This document shows positions 1-7,278 of a stretch of DNA of 10,205 nt, piece by piece; position 1 is the first letter of the stretch, and the number at the start of each line of letters is the position of its first letter. Location: the NCBI GenBank assembly GCA_003535195.1, contig DOHN01000184.1, positions 27,881-38,085 on the forward strand. The letters are read 5' to 3'. Made by a program: the position numbers and the translations under genes. Source of the stretch: Ruminiclostridium sp. (GTDB lineage Bacteria > Bacillota > Clostridia > DSM-8532). The notes below the pieces were generated by a model. The model was not told the origin of the DNA, made no database searches, and saw nothing but the letters and a program-made list of their open reading frames with translations.

Positions 1-110
1 CACTTTAATTCACTCTACAGGCATCCGGAAAAAATTATACCGGTCAGACATGCAAGTTGAAAACCCGTCATAAACATAAGGCAGGACAAAATCAGCTTTA
101 GGGATAAGAA

Positions 111-911
111 ATGAATCTAAATCAGACGGCCTATGCTGTCATTTTAGCCCTGGCAGCCGGGATTTCTACCGGTATTGGCGGGTTGGCAGTACTGTTTTTC
201 AAAAAGACCAATATGAAGATTTTATCGGTCATGCTGGGGTTTTCAGCCGGCATTATGATATATATATCATTCATAGAAATTTATCAGGAAGCCCAAACCA
301 ATCTGTGCGGCGTCCATGGAATAAAAAACGGCAGAATCCTCACCGTATTGGCCTTTTTTTTTGGAATGGTGCTGATGGCCTTCATTAATGAGTTTATACC
401 GGAGTCCAATCAGCCTCATCGAATCCGGGGAAAAGCACAAGACCAGAAGCCCTCGGGGCATCTTTTTAGAACAGGCCTCTTCACTGCAATCGCTGTTACC
501 ATTCATAACTTTCCTGAGGGCATTGCCACCTTTATTTCAGGAATGAAAAATCCTGCTCTGGGATTCTCTGTGGCCCTGGCCATTGCTATTCATAATATTC
601 CTGAGGGCATTTCCGTTTCCATTCCTATCTACTACGCCACAAAAAGTAAGGGAAAAGCTTTCTTCATATCCTTGGCTTCAGGATTATCCGAACCCCTGGG
701 CGCCATTTTAGCTATGCTGATTTTAGGGCCATTCATTACCGATACGGTATTTGGCCTCATTTTCGGAGCAGTGGCCGGCATCATGGTTTACATATCATTA
801 GATGAACTCCTGCCCACAGCCCGGGAATATGGCGAGCATAATCTCTCCATTTTAGGCCTGATACTGGGTATGGCCGTTATGGCCGTCAGCTCAGTCTTTG
901 TCTTTATATAA
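111..911 (+). CDS. zupT: ZIP-family zinc/divalent metal transporter, ZupT-like
   Basis: This is a 266-residue integral membrane protein that probably imports zinc, and possibly iron or manganese, into the cytoplasm. It is hydrophobic throughout, with about eight membrane segments and a short hydrophilic loop near residues 95-120. The two metal-site helices typical of ZIP proteins are clear: HNFPEG at 132-137 and HNIPEG at 161-166, followed by a conserved SGLSEPLGA stretch at 190-198. Its length matches the bacterial ZupT group (about 260-270 residues). The start is preceded by an AGGGAT ribosome-binding-like sequence. It is the only + strand gene here and ends directly at a strong terminator, so it is probably monocistronic. 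I saw no convincing promoter or Zur/Fur operator in the 110 bases upstream. The family assignment is firm; the metal preference is inferred. Confidence 0.93.
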   Translation: MNLNQTAYAVILALAAGISTGIGGLAVLFFKKTNMKILSVMLGFSAGIMIYISFIEIYQEAQTNLCGVHGIKNGRILTVLAFFFGMVLMAFINEFIPESNQPHRIRGKAQDQKPSGHLFRTGLFTAIAVTIHNFPEGIATFISGMKNPALGFSVALAIAIHNIPEGISVSIPIYYATKSKGKAFFISLASGLSEPLGAILAMLILGPFITDTVFGLIFGAVAGIMVYISLDELLPTAREYGEHNLSILGLILGMAVMAVSSVFVFI

Positions 912-948
912 AAAAGAGGCCGGAAAAACAGCACCGGCCCCTTTTTTT
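905..948. terminator. Bidirectional intrinsic terminator between zupT and the pur operon
   Basis: A GC-only 6-bp stem (GGCCGG at 918-923, CCGGCC at 934-939) encloses a 10-base loop. It is followed by seven T on the + strand (942-948) and preceded by six A (910-915), which become a T-run on the - strand. It therefore fits a rho-independent terminator in both directions. It starts at the stop codon of zupT and lies about 70 bases beyond the last - strand gene, where the two transcripts converge. Confidence 0.88.
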
Positions 949-970
949 ATTCTGAAACAATAAAGCGCCA

Positions 971-1011
971 AGACCCGCCGGCAATCTTTGACTGCTTTAA
1001 CGGGCGGGTTT
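971..1011 (-). terminator. Possible weak terminator hairpin after the DUF1540 gene
   Basis: A 7-bp GC-rich stem (ACCCGCC at 973-979 with GGCGGGT at 1003-1009) begins a few bases past the stop codon of the DUF1540 gene on the - strand. The loop is long (23 bases) and the sequence after the stem on the - strand is only moderately T-rich, so termination here would be inefficient. The stronger bidirectional hairpin at 905-948 lies just beyond and may do most of the work. Confidence 0.4.
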
Positions 1012-1015
1012 CTCA

Positions 1016-1174
1016 TCACTCCCTATCGAAGCTGGAGCACTCCGTATCCTTTTCTGATGCAGCTGAAGATGCATTCTTTCCCACCTGAATGCTGTCAAGA
1101 CTGCAAAGGGGTTCTGATTTTGCGTGATACCTGCATTCTGTTACAGAGCAGCCTATTGATCTGTTGACCTTCAT
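1016..1174 (-). CDS. DUF1540 small cysteine protein, putative metal binding
   Basis: This is a 52-residue protein of the DUF1540 family, found mainly in Bacillota and of unknown function. The family pattern is clear: CSVTEC at 9-14, a third cysteine in the CSLDSIQVG segment at 24-32, and a fourth at 46 before an SSF ending. The four cysteines suggest a bound metal such as zinc, which is an inference. The start was set at the methionine opening MKVNRS because an excellent GGAGGTGAT ribosome binding site lies 6 bases upstream; the in-frame upstream codons overlap that site. The gene begins 78 bases after purD on the same strand, with no terminator seen between them, so it can be the last gene of the pur transcript. 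A separate weak promoter in the gap is not excluded. Confidence 0.82.
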   Translation of the reverse strand: MKVNRSIGCSVTECRYHAKSEPLCSLDSIQVGKNASSAASEKDTECSSFDRE

Positions 1175-1252
1175 TTTTTTATCACCTCCCCATTTCAACC
1201 TTATTATTTGTTGGAGAGGTAGATACTATTCTGCGATAACAATCCTCAAAAG

Positions 1253-2512
1253 CTATTTGATTCCAATATCACGCCTAAAATGCGCATCTTTGAATTTTAT
1301 GCCAGAAACTGCCAGGTAAGCTTTCTCACGGGCCTTTTCCAGATTCTCAGCCATTGCCGTAACGCCCAAAACACGACCGCCGTTGGTCATATAACAATTG
1401 CCTTCCTTTTTGGAGCCGGCATGAAAAACAATGACATCGGAATGTTCTTTCACCGTTTCAAGCCCTTTAATTTCATAGCCTTTCACATAATTTTCCGGAT
1501 ACCCGCCCGAAGCCATCACGACACAAACAGCGGCGTTTTTCTTCCATGATATCTTTAGGGTATCCAATTTTTCATCAATGATTGCTTCAAAAATTTCCAG
1601 CAGGTCGTTTTCTAAAAGGGGAAGAACAACCTGTGTTTCGGGATCACCAAAACGCGCATTGTATTCCAAAACCTTCGGTCCTTCACCGGTCAGCATAAGG
1701 CCGAAGAACAGGACCCCCTTAAAAGGTCTGCATTCCTGATTCATCGCTTTCATAGTGGGAATAAAAATGGTTTCCAGGCATTGCTTCTGAAGTTCTTCGG
1801 TATAAAACCGGCTGGGAGAAAATGTGCCCATTCCGCCTGTATTGAGCCCCTCATCGTTATCATAGGCCCTCTTGTGATCCTGTGAGCTCACCATGGGCAC
1901 CATGGTTTTGCCATCGGTAAAAGCCAGGACAGAAACCTCGGGACCAGTCATAAACTCTTCAATGACGATTTTTTGGCCCGCGTTTCCAAATTTTTTCTCA
2001 TCCATCATAGAGGATACGGCCCTCTCGGCTTCCGAAACCGTGTTGCAGATAATGACGCCTTTTCCCAGAGCCAGGCCGTCTGCTTTTACGACCAATGGAA
2101 ATTTTGCTGTTGAAATATATTTTTTGGCAAGTATGCTGTCAGCAAAAACTTCATAGGCCGCAGAAGGTATCCTGTACTTTTTCATCAGTTCTTTCGCAAA
2201 AACTTTGCTGGCCTCTATAACAGCCGCATTCTTTCTCGGACCGAATGCACGCAGGCCGGCATTTTCCAGAGCATCTACCATTCCCGCAGCCAGGGGGTCA
2301 TCAGGTCCCACCACCACCAGATCGATCCTGTTCTCCCTGGCAAATGAGACCATGCCCTTTATGTCACTTACATCAATGGGTACACATTCAGCGATTTCTG
2401 AAATGCCGCCGTTGCCCGGCGCACAGTAAAGCTTTGTAATCCTGGGGCTTTGCTTCAGCTTCCATAGGATGGCGTGCTCTCTTCCCCCGCTCCCAACAAC
2501 CAGAATCTTCAT
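1253..2512 (-). CDS. purD: Phosphoribosylamine--glycine ligase (GAR synthetase)
   Basis: PurD catalyses step 2 of de novo purine synthesis: phosphoribosylamine, glycine and ATP give glycinamide ribonucleotide in the cytoplasm. The 419-residue length is normal for the family. Visible motifs are the N-terminal GSGGREHA (7-14), the ATP-grasp segment VVKADGLALGKGV (141-153), the DNDEGLNTGGMGTFSP signature (218-233), and a C-terminal NARFGDPETQ metal/ATP-site motif. The ATG start has an AGAGG ribosome binding site 5 bases upstream. It follows purN after a 16-base gap and is the last biosynthetic gene of the cluster. Many related operons have purH just before purD; here there is no room for it. The product call is essentially certain. 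Confidence 0.97.
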   Translation of the reverse strand: MKILVVGSGGREHAILWKLKQSPRITKLYCAPGNGGISEIAECVPIDVSDIKGMVSFARENRIDLVVVGPDDPLAAGMVDALENAGLRAFGPRKNAAVIEASKVFAKELMKKYRIPSAAYEVFADSILAKKYISTAKFPLVVKADGLALGKGVIICNTVSEAERAVSSMMDEKKFGNAGQKIVIEEFMTGPEVSVLAFTDGKTMVPMVSSQDHKRAYDNDEGLNTGGMGTFSPSRFYTEELQKQCLETIFIPTMKAMNQECRPFKGVLFFGLMLTGEGPKVLEYNARFGDPETQVVLPLLENDLLEIFEAIIDEKLDTLKISWKKNAAVCVVMASGGYPENYVKGYEIKGLETVKEHSDVIVFHAGSKKEGNCYMTNGGRVLGVTAMAENLEKAREKAYLAVSGIKFKDAHFRRDIGIK

Positions 2513-2528
2513 AAATACCTCTTCTTTT

Positions 2529-3152
2529 TTATAAAATCTTTACATGGCGACCGCTGACCTCAAGCCTTCCTTCACTGAAAAGCCCGATGGCTTCCGGAAG
2601 GAGCTCCCACTCGGCCTCTTCCATGACCCGCTTTTGAAGGGTCTCCGGCGTATCGCCTTCCATTACTTTTACAGCCTTCTGAAATATGATGGGGCCTGAA
2701 TCATATTCAGGCTCTACAAAATGAACGGTGGCGCCCGTAACCTTCACGCCGTATTCTAATGCTTTAATATGGGGTATCAGCCCATAAAAGCCCTTGCCGC
2801 AAAAAGCCGGAATGAGTGAGGGATGTACATTGATAATCGCATTTTTATAGGCCCTGACAAATTTCTCGCCCAACTGGCTTAAAAACCCGGCAAGCACAAC
2901 AAGCTCCACCTGATATGTTTTCATATGGTCTAACAGCGCATTGTCATAAACCTCCAAAGTATCGAAGCTTTTTCGCGATATGACCGATGCAGGAATTGAA
3001 TTTTTTTTCGCCCGCTCCAGGGCATAAATATCTGATTTGCTGCCCACAACCGTCACAACACGGCAATTTTGCAGCCTCCCGTCGGCAATCCTGTCCAAAA
3101 TGGCCTGAAGATTGGTGCCGCCGCCAGATACCAGTACCCCTACTCTCAGCAT
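2529..3152 (-). CDS. purN: Phosphoribosylglycinamide formyltransferase (GAR transformylase)
   Basis: PurN transfers a formyl group from 10-formyltetrahydrofolate to GAR, step 3 of purine synthesis. The 207-residue protein has the phosphate-binding SGGGTNLQ loop (9-16). The formyltransferase triad is in place: N108 and H110 in the NVHPSLIP motif, and D151 in the YDSGPII motif. The FCGKGFYG stretch after the catalytic histidine resembles clostridial and other Gram-positive PurN proteins. The start codon overlaps the end of purM (ATGCTGA, 7 bases shared), and an AGGAGAAG ribosome binding site lies inside purM. This arrangement points to translational coupling. It is the folate-dependent enzyme rather than the formate-dependent PurT. 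Confidence 0.96.
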   Translation of the reverse strand: MLRVGVLVSGGGTNLQAILDRIADGRLQNCRVVTVVGSKSDIYALERAKKNSIPASVISRKSFDTLEVYDNALLDHMKTYQVELVVLAGFLSQLGEKFVRAYKNAIINVHPSLIPAFCGKGFYGLIPHIKALEYGVKVTGATVHFVEPEYDSGPIIFQKAVKVMEGDTPETLQKRVMEEAEWELLPEAIGLFSEGRLEVSGRHVKIL

Positions 3153-4168
3153 ATCTCAATCTTCTCCTGACCCTGTGCCACCTCTCCGATGACATAGGCT
3201 TTTTCCCCCAGGCTCTCTGCAGCCGATACCACCTCGGACACAATCTCCGGCGGCACCGCAAGAACCATGCCGATGCCCATATTAAAGGCATTATACATAT
3301 CCCGTTCAGCTACGCCGCCCACTTCCTGCATCAGACTGAAAATAGGCAAAACCGGCCAGCTCCCCTTCCGAATGACTGCCTTAAGTCCGCCGGGCATCAT
3401 TCTTGGCAGGTTTTCAATAAACCCGCCGCCGGTGATATGGGCAATACCCTTTATTGGAAATTGCCGAATCAACGACAAAATGGTCTTCACATAAATGCGG
3501 GTGGGTGTCAGAAGCTCTTGACCAATGCCCCTGCCAAGCTTTTCATTGAACCGGTTCAAATTCTGCTCATTCACATTGAAGATTTTCCGGACCAGGGAAT
3601 AGCCATTGCTGTGAATGCCTGATGAAGCAAGGCCAACCAGCTTGTCCCCCGATTTTATATCTTTGCCGTTTATAATTTTATCTTTGTCGGCAATGCCCAC
3701 CGCAAAACCGGCCATATCATATTCATCCTCCGGGTAAAAGCCCGGCATTTCCGCAGTTTCGCCGCCGATAAGCGCACAGCCTGACTGAATGCAGCCTTCC
3801 GATACACCCTTTACAATTTGTTCGACCTTTTCTGGAACCAGCTTTCCCAGTGCAATATAATCCAGAAAGAATAACGGCTGGGCCCCGCTGCAGACTATAT
3901 CGTTGACGCACATTGCCACGCAATCGATACCCACCGTATCATGCCTGTCCATGAGAAAGGCTATTTTCAGTTTGGTCCCTACGCCATCGGTTCCCGAAAC
4001 CAGAACAGGTTTTTTGAAATTTAAGCCCTCCAGGCTGAACAGCCCGCCAAAACCGCCTATATCGGTAAGGACTTCCGGGCGCATGGTTTTCTTTACATGG
4101 GATTTCATCAATTCTACAGCTTTGTAGCCGGCTTCCACATCCACGCCTGCTTCTTTGTAATTAGCCAT
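3146..4168 (-). CDS. purM: Phosphoribosylformylglycinamidine cyclo-ligase (AIR synthetase)
   Basis: PurM closes the imidazole ring, converting FGAM and ATP to aminoimidazole ribonucleotide, step 5 of the pathway. At 340 residues it is full length for the family. Recognisable segments are [13 protein letters not shown] (58-70), [12 protein letters not shown] (80-91), [11 protein letters not shown] (135-145), a later GIHSNGYSL motif and [16 protein letters not shown]. The N-terminus ([18 protein letters not shown]) is the usual PurM opening. The ATG has a GTGAGG ribosome binding site. It lies 40 bases after purF and overlaps purN by 7 bases. The step-4 enzymes (PurQ/L/S or a fused PurL) that feed it are not in the window. 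Confidence 0.97.
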   Translation of the reverse strand: MANYKEAGVDVEAGYKAVELMKSHVKKTMRPEVLTDIGGFGGLFSLEGLNFKKPVLVSGTDGVGTKLKIAFLMDRHDTVGIDCVAMCVNDIVCSGAQPLFFLDYIALGKLVPEKVEQIVKGVSEGCIQSGCALIGGETAEMPGFYPEDEYDMAGFAVGIADKDKIINGKDIKSGDKLVGLASSGIHSNGYSLVRKIFNVNEQNLNRFNEKLGRGIGQELLTPTRIYVKTILSLIRQFPIKGIAHITGGGFIENLPRMMPGGLKAVIRKGSWPVLPIFSLMQEVGGVAERDMYNAFNMGIGMVLAVPPEIVSEVVSAAESLGEKAYVIGEVAQGQEKIEIC

Positions 4169-4208
4169 ATTAAAACCTCACTTTTCTTTTCTTAGGGATA
4201 TTGCTTTT

Positions 4209-5660
4209 TCAGCATTTTTCCAGAGAAAATTTGTTCATCTCCTGTGGGATCTCCATGGGGTATTCACCGGTAAAGCACCCCGTGCAAAAGCTATGGGGCG
4301 GAGCACCCACCGGTGTTTTCAACAGACTGGCCACACTTAAAAAGCCCAGACTGTCTGCGGCTATTAGTTCTTTTATTTCTTCAATGGAATAGTTGGCAGC
4401 GATTAAATTCTCTTTAGACGCTATATCGATTCCGAAATAACACGGGTTTAGTACGGGGGGTGAGCTGATGCGCATGTGAATTTCTTTGGCGCTGGCATCT
4501 TTAAGCATTTGGACAATGATTTTGGTAGTCGTGCCGCGAACAATGGAATCATCGATCAATACGATTCTCTTTCCCTCAATTTCTTTTCGAAGGGCGTTTA
4601 ATTTGATGTTGACGCTTTGTTCCCGTAATTTCTGGGTGGGCTGAATAAAGGTTCGCCCCACATATCGGTTCTTTATAAGGGCTTCGCCGTAGGGGATGCC
4701 TGATTGCCGTGAAAAGCCTATGGCTGCGGTGATGCCCGAATCGGGAACCCCTACCACCAAATCGGCTTCGGCCGGGTGCTCTATGGCCAGGAGCTTGCCT
4801 GCCTCAAGACGGGATTGATAAATGGAAGCTCCGTCTATGATACTATCGGGTCTGGCAAAATAGATATGCTCAAAAATGCAAAATTTATGGGGTCTTTTAT
4901 AATTGGTTCGGACTGATTTTATGGATCCTTCTTCAATAATAATGATTTCTCCGGGTTCCACATCCCTGATAAATTCTGCTCCGACAGTGTCAAAGGCACA
5001 GTTTTCAGAGGCGAGGATATATGAGTTTCCAAGCTTTCCGATGCAGAGGGGCCGCAGTCCCCAGGGATCGCGAATGCCGATGAGTCTTTTTTGAGTAAGA
5101 ATGACCAGCGCGTAGGAACCCTCAATCACATCCATGGTCTTTTTAAGGATCTCCACCAGATCATTGCACCCGAGTCCGTACCGCGAAATTAAATTGGCAA
5201 TGACTTCCGAGTCGGTGGAGGTTTGGAAGATAGCCCCCTGGTTTTCAAGATCACAGCGGATCTTTGAGGCGTTGACTAGGTTTCCGTTATGGGCAAGAGC
5301 GATGCGGCCATCCTTGTAATTAATGATCAGCGGCTGGCAGTTTTCGATGGAATTGCCGCCGGTAGTAGAATATCGGGTGTGACCGATGGCAGCTTTTCCT
5401 TCAAGACGATCCAAAATTTTATCTGTAAATACCTCAGGAACCAAGCCTATACCCTTCTGTCCTGTGATATTGCCGTCATCATTAATGGCAATGCCGCAGC
5501 TTTCCTGACCGCGGTGCTGCAGCGCATACAATCCGAAGTAAACCAGCCGCGCAGTGTCAAAATCATCCTGATTGATAATTCCGAAGACACCGCAGGCCTC
5601 ATGAATTTCCTCATCAATATCCTGAACATCGGTAAAGGTCATATTCCTGCTTTCAATCAT
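4209..5660 (-). CDS. purF: Amidophosphoribosyltransferase, Fe-S (Bacillus) type
   Basis: PurF commits PRPP to purine synthesis by making phosphoribosylamine from PRPP and glutamine. The 483-residue protein has an N-terminal Ntn-hydrolase glutaminase domain. Its nucleophile is probably C23 in EACGVFGI, so about 22 residues would be a propeptide removed on maturation. The glutaminase motifs GHTRYSTTG (93-101) and HNGNLVN (124-130) follow. The C-terminal phosphoribosyltransferase domain carries the PRPP loop IVLIDDSIVRGTT (366-378). Four cysteines (C261, C407, C459, C462) match the [4Fe-4S] ligands of the Bacillus subtilis enzyme, which is oxygen sensitive and feedback-inhibited by nucleotides. 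The start lies 2 bases past purE and uses an AAGGA site at the end of purE. A second in-frame ATG at residue 7 has poorer spacing. Confidence 0.96.
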   Translation of the reverse strand: MIESRNMTFTDVQDIDEEIHEACGVFGIINQDDFDTARLVYFGLYALQHRGQESCGIAINDDGNITGQKGIGLVPEVFTDKILDRLEGKAAIGHTRYSTTGGNSIENCQPLIINYKDGRIALAHNGNLVNASKIRCDLENQGAIFQTSTDSEVIANLISRYGLGCNDLVEILKKTMDVIEGSYALVILTQKRLIGIRDPWGLRPLCIGKLGNSYILASENCAFDTVGAEFIRDVEPGEIIIIEEGSIKSVRTNYKRPHKFCIFEHIYFARPDSIIDGASIYQSRLEAGKLLAIEHPAEADLVVGVPDSGITAAIGFSRQSGIPYGEALIKNRYVGRTFIQPTQKLREQSVNIKLNALRKEIEGKRIVLIDDSIVRGTTTKIIVQMLKDASAKEIHMRISSPPVLNPCYFGIDIASKENLIAANYSIEEIKELIAADSLGFLSVASLLKTPVGAPPHSFCTGCFTGEYPMEIPQEMNKFSLEKC

Positions 5661-5662
5661 CT

Positions 5663-6169
5663 TTATATTCCTTTCAACTTTTCCTGAAGCTGTCGGTCTT
5701 TCTGCTCAACGGTTTTAGCCATCTGTACTTTATATTCATGCATTTGCTTTCTGAGGTCCGGATAAAGGCCCCCCATGATCTGAACAGCCAAAAGCGCTGC
5801 ATTTTCACTGCCGTTTATAGCCACAGTGGCTACTGGAATGCCCGATGGCATTTGTACGATGGATAAGAGAGAATCCAATCCGTCCAAAGTGGAAGATTGT
5901 ATAGGAAGGCCAATGACAGGAAGAACTGTGAACGCCGCCAGCACACCCGGAAGATGGGCAGCTTTCCCGGCGGCTGCAATAATCACATCAAATCCTTCTC
6001 CCTCAGCATTCCTTGCAAGCTCAGCCGCTTTATCAGGTGTTCTATGGGCCGAGCAGACGGTGACCTTTGTTTCAACATGAAATGATTGGAGTGTTTTCAG
6101 GCATTTTTCAACGACAGGAAAATCTGAATCACTGCCCATTACAATAGCAACCCTGGGTTGTTTTGACAT
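5663..6169 (-). CDS. purE: 5-(carboxyamino)imidazole ribonucleotide mutase or AIR carboxylase
   Basis: PurE forms carboxyaminoimidazole ribonucleotide, step 6 of the pathway. This 168-residue protein has the nucleotide-site MGSDSD motif (11-16), the SAHRTPD motif (40-46) containing the catalytic histidine, and an AGKAAHLPGV segment (67-76). The start was set at the ATG opening MSKQPRV, which has a GGAGG site 9 bases upstream; an in-frame TTG further upstream would place that site inside the coding region. It is the first gene of the pur cluster and ends 2 bases before purF. No purK is nearby, so sequence position alone cannot tell whether it uses N5-CAIR (class I) or CO2 and AIR directly (class II). 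Confidence 0.95.
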   Translation of the reverse strand: MSKQPRVAIVMGSDSDFPVVEKCLKTLQSFHVETKVTVCSAHRTPDKAAELARNAEGEGFDVIIAAAGKAAHLPGVLAAFTVLPVIGLPIQSSTLDGLDSLLSIVQMPSGIPVATVAINGSENAALLAVQIMGGLYPDLRKQMHEYKVQMAKTVEQKDRQLQEKLKGI

Positions 6170-6309
6170 GGATGCATACCTCCACAAAAAACTATGTAAT
6201 CCGGCTCCTTCGCCATTTTAACGAAAGGGACCTGATTGATATTCATGCTTCATATGAAAAAGCAAAACGGGCTGGAAAAAACCCAACCCATATTATCCCG
6301 ACTCTTTTC
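6170..6309 (-). promoter_or_regulatory. purE 5' leader with two hairpins
   Basis: About 140 bases of untranslated leader are expected between the predicted transcription start (near 6309) and the purE start codon. It contains an intrinsic-terminator hairpin (6256-6289). A second hairpin follows at 6203-6232: stem 6222-6227 with 6207-6212 (one G-U pair), extended by GG/CC pairs past a mismatch and a bulge, around a 9-base loop. A 10-base palindrome TTCATATGAA lies between them. I compared it by memory with the purine, PRPP/ykkC, ZTP and T-box consensus features and recognised none. Regulation by transcription attenuation is therefore an inference from layout only. Confidence 0.45.
6256..6289 (-). 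terminator. Intrinsic terminator or attenuator upstream of purE
   Basis: On the - strand GGGTTGG (6289-6283) pairs with CCAGCCC (6275-6269) to give 7 bp including one G-T(U) pair, with a 7-base T-rich loop. It is followed by a T-rich tract, GTTTTGCTTTTTC. It lies about 50 bases beyond the DUF2156 stop codon, so it can end the upstream transcript. It also lies downstream of the predicted pur promoter, so it could act as an attenuator for purE. It faces only the - strand: there is no T-run on the other side. Confidence 0.65.
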
Positions 6310-6315
6310 AACTTC

Positions 6316-6344
6316 ATTGTATAGAAATCAATCGTGAAAATCAA
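6316..6344 (-). promoter_or_regulatory. Predicted sigma-A promoter of the purEFMND operon
   Basis: A TTGATT -35 element (6344-6339) and a TACAAT -10 element (6321-6316) are separated by exactly 17 bases. They match the vegetative consensus at 4 of 6 and 5 of 6 positions. The -35 overlaps the TGA stop codon of the upstream DUF2156 gene. No better -35/-10 pair was found between here and the purE start. No PurR-type box was recognised nearby. Confidence 0.55.
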
Positions 6345-7252
6345 TGTAAAACCTTAACCAAAAATTTATTGACCATGAAGGCCGGATTGTACGAAAGTTT
6401 AGATTTCCGCAATCCTTCCTTCCCCATATCCTCTTCACGGTTGATATATTGCAGCCCGCTTAATTCATGGGCACAAAAGTCCCGGTTGATCAGGGTATAG
6501 ATCCCATGTATATCGGAATTGCCCTTTTCAATGCGAATAGCCGCCATTCGAGGATTCAGAAGCTCTCCTACCGTAAAAGCCTCAAACCGGCCAGCCACCT
6601 TAATCAGGGCCCCTCGCACCGGAAGCCTGCTCCAATTTTTGAAAAGCTCATTGCAGGCCCACCGTTCCGAGTTATCCTCATGGGTTCCCTCTTCGTTCCT
6701 ATCGCACCATTCTTCTAAAATCCGCCTGCACTCGTGAATATTGCTCTCATCGACAGGGACGTACTCATACTCGCCATATTGGCGAAGAAACTGCTTAATA
6801 TGATTTCTTTTGCTGCTGAGCTTTCCCCCGCTAAGACCTACTAATTTCGGGATCTCGTATACATAGTCCGACGCGGCGTCCAAAAACTTCTCCTCCATAC
6901 GCTTGCCGAAAACTTGTCGAAGTTCCGGCAAACGCCTTTCTTCAACACGTCCAAGGAGCAGGGGCAAGCCCCGCTTATCAAAGCAGGCTTCAACTTTCTT
7001 TAAAGCGAGTCCCAGCTTCTCATCATTGCGTTTCCCGTCCAAGGGAATGGGACAAAAAGCATAGGGCGGAAAAACCCTCGATTGAGAAACCAAGCAAAGA
7101 TGATCCGCAATAACCTCATAACTTAAATTATAGTCCCGCCTCCACATAAAGAGGTAAGGGAAGGTCAGCTCTGATGCGACCGGTTTAATAGCATTAAATA
7201 TATTAGTAAACAAAGGTTGTTCTTCTAAAGTAATGGGTTTAAATGAATCCAT
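6341..7252 (-). CDS. DUF2156 (LPG synthase C-terminal-like, GNAT-fold) protein
   Basis: This 303-residue soluble protein belongs to the DUF2156/COG4866 group, related to the catalytic domain of phosphatidylglycerol lysyltransferases and built from two GNAT-like halves. Supporting features are the early FPYLFMWRRDYNLSY segment (31-45), the KLSSKRNHIKQF segment (144-155) and the C-terminal INREEDMGKEGLRKSKLSY motif (270-288), all of which I recall as characteristic of this family. It lacks the membrane segments of full-length MprF, so it probably acts in the cytoplasm; an acyl- or aminoacyl-tRNA-using transferase role is a guess from fold. It starts 26 bases after the phosphofructokinase gene on the same strand and is probably co-transcribed with it. 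A GGGGG stretch 12 bases upstream is the only ribosome-binding candidate. Confidence 0.85.
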   Translation of the reverse strand: MDSFKPITLEEQPLFTNIFNAIKPVASELTFPYLFMWRRDYNLSYEVIADHLCLVSQSRVFPPYAFCPIPLDGKRNDEKLGLALKKVEACFDKRGLPLLLGRVEERRLPELRQVFGKRMEEKFLDAASDYVYEIPKLVGLSGGKLSSKRNHIKQFLRQYGEYEYVPVDESNIHECRRILEEWCDRNEEGTHEDNSERWACNELFKNWSRLPVRGALIKVAGRFEAFTVGELLNPRMAAIRIEKGNSDIHGIYTLINRDFCAHELSGLQYINREEDMGKEGLRKSKLSYNPAFMVNKFLVKVLH

Positions 7253-7278
7253 AAAAGGATAAGCCCCCTAAAAGCGTT

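Noticed and set aside
1..60. An open + strand frame of 19 codons ending in TGA at 58-60, possibly the tail of an upstream gene.
   Set aside because: Too short to identify; a second frame is also open to about position 73, so chance is as likely.
502..612. Two near-identical stretches of about 22 bases within the transporter gene.
   Set aside because: Both encode the HNxPEG metal-site motif that occurs twice in ZIP proteins, so the similarity is explained by protein function.
1175..1252. Possible promoter for the DUF1540 gene (TTGAGG and TAGTAT).
   Set aside because: Spacing is 15 bases and both boxes are imperfect; not strong enough to call.
2987..3622. A long + strand open frame opposite purN and purM.
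   Set aside because: It is a shadow of two well-conserved - strand genes, and its translation shows no recognisable domain.
6203..6232. PurR-type box in the purE leader.
   Set aside because: The CTTTCG/CGAAGG pairing is an inverted repeat but does not show the CCGAAC-like PurBox core.
6170..6309. Known riboswitch (purine, PRPP/ykkC, ZTP or T-box).
   Set aside because: None of the conserved core motifs I know for these classes is visible on the - strand; the leader is also short for a T-box.
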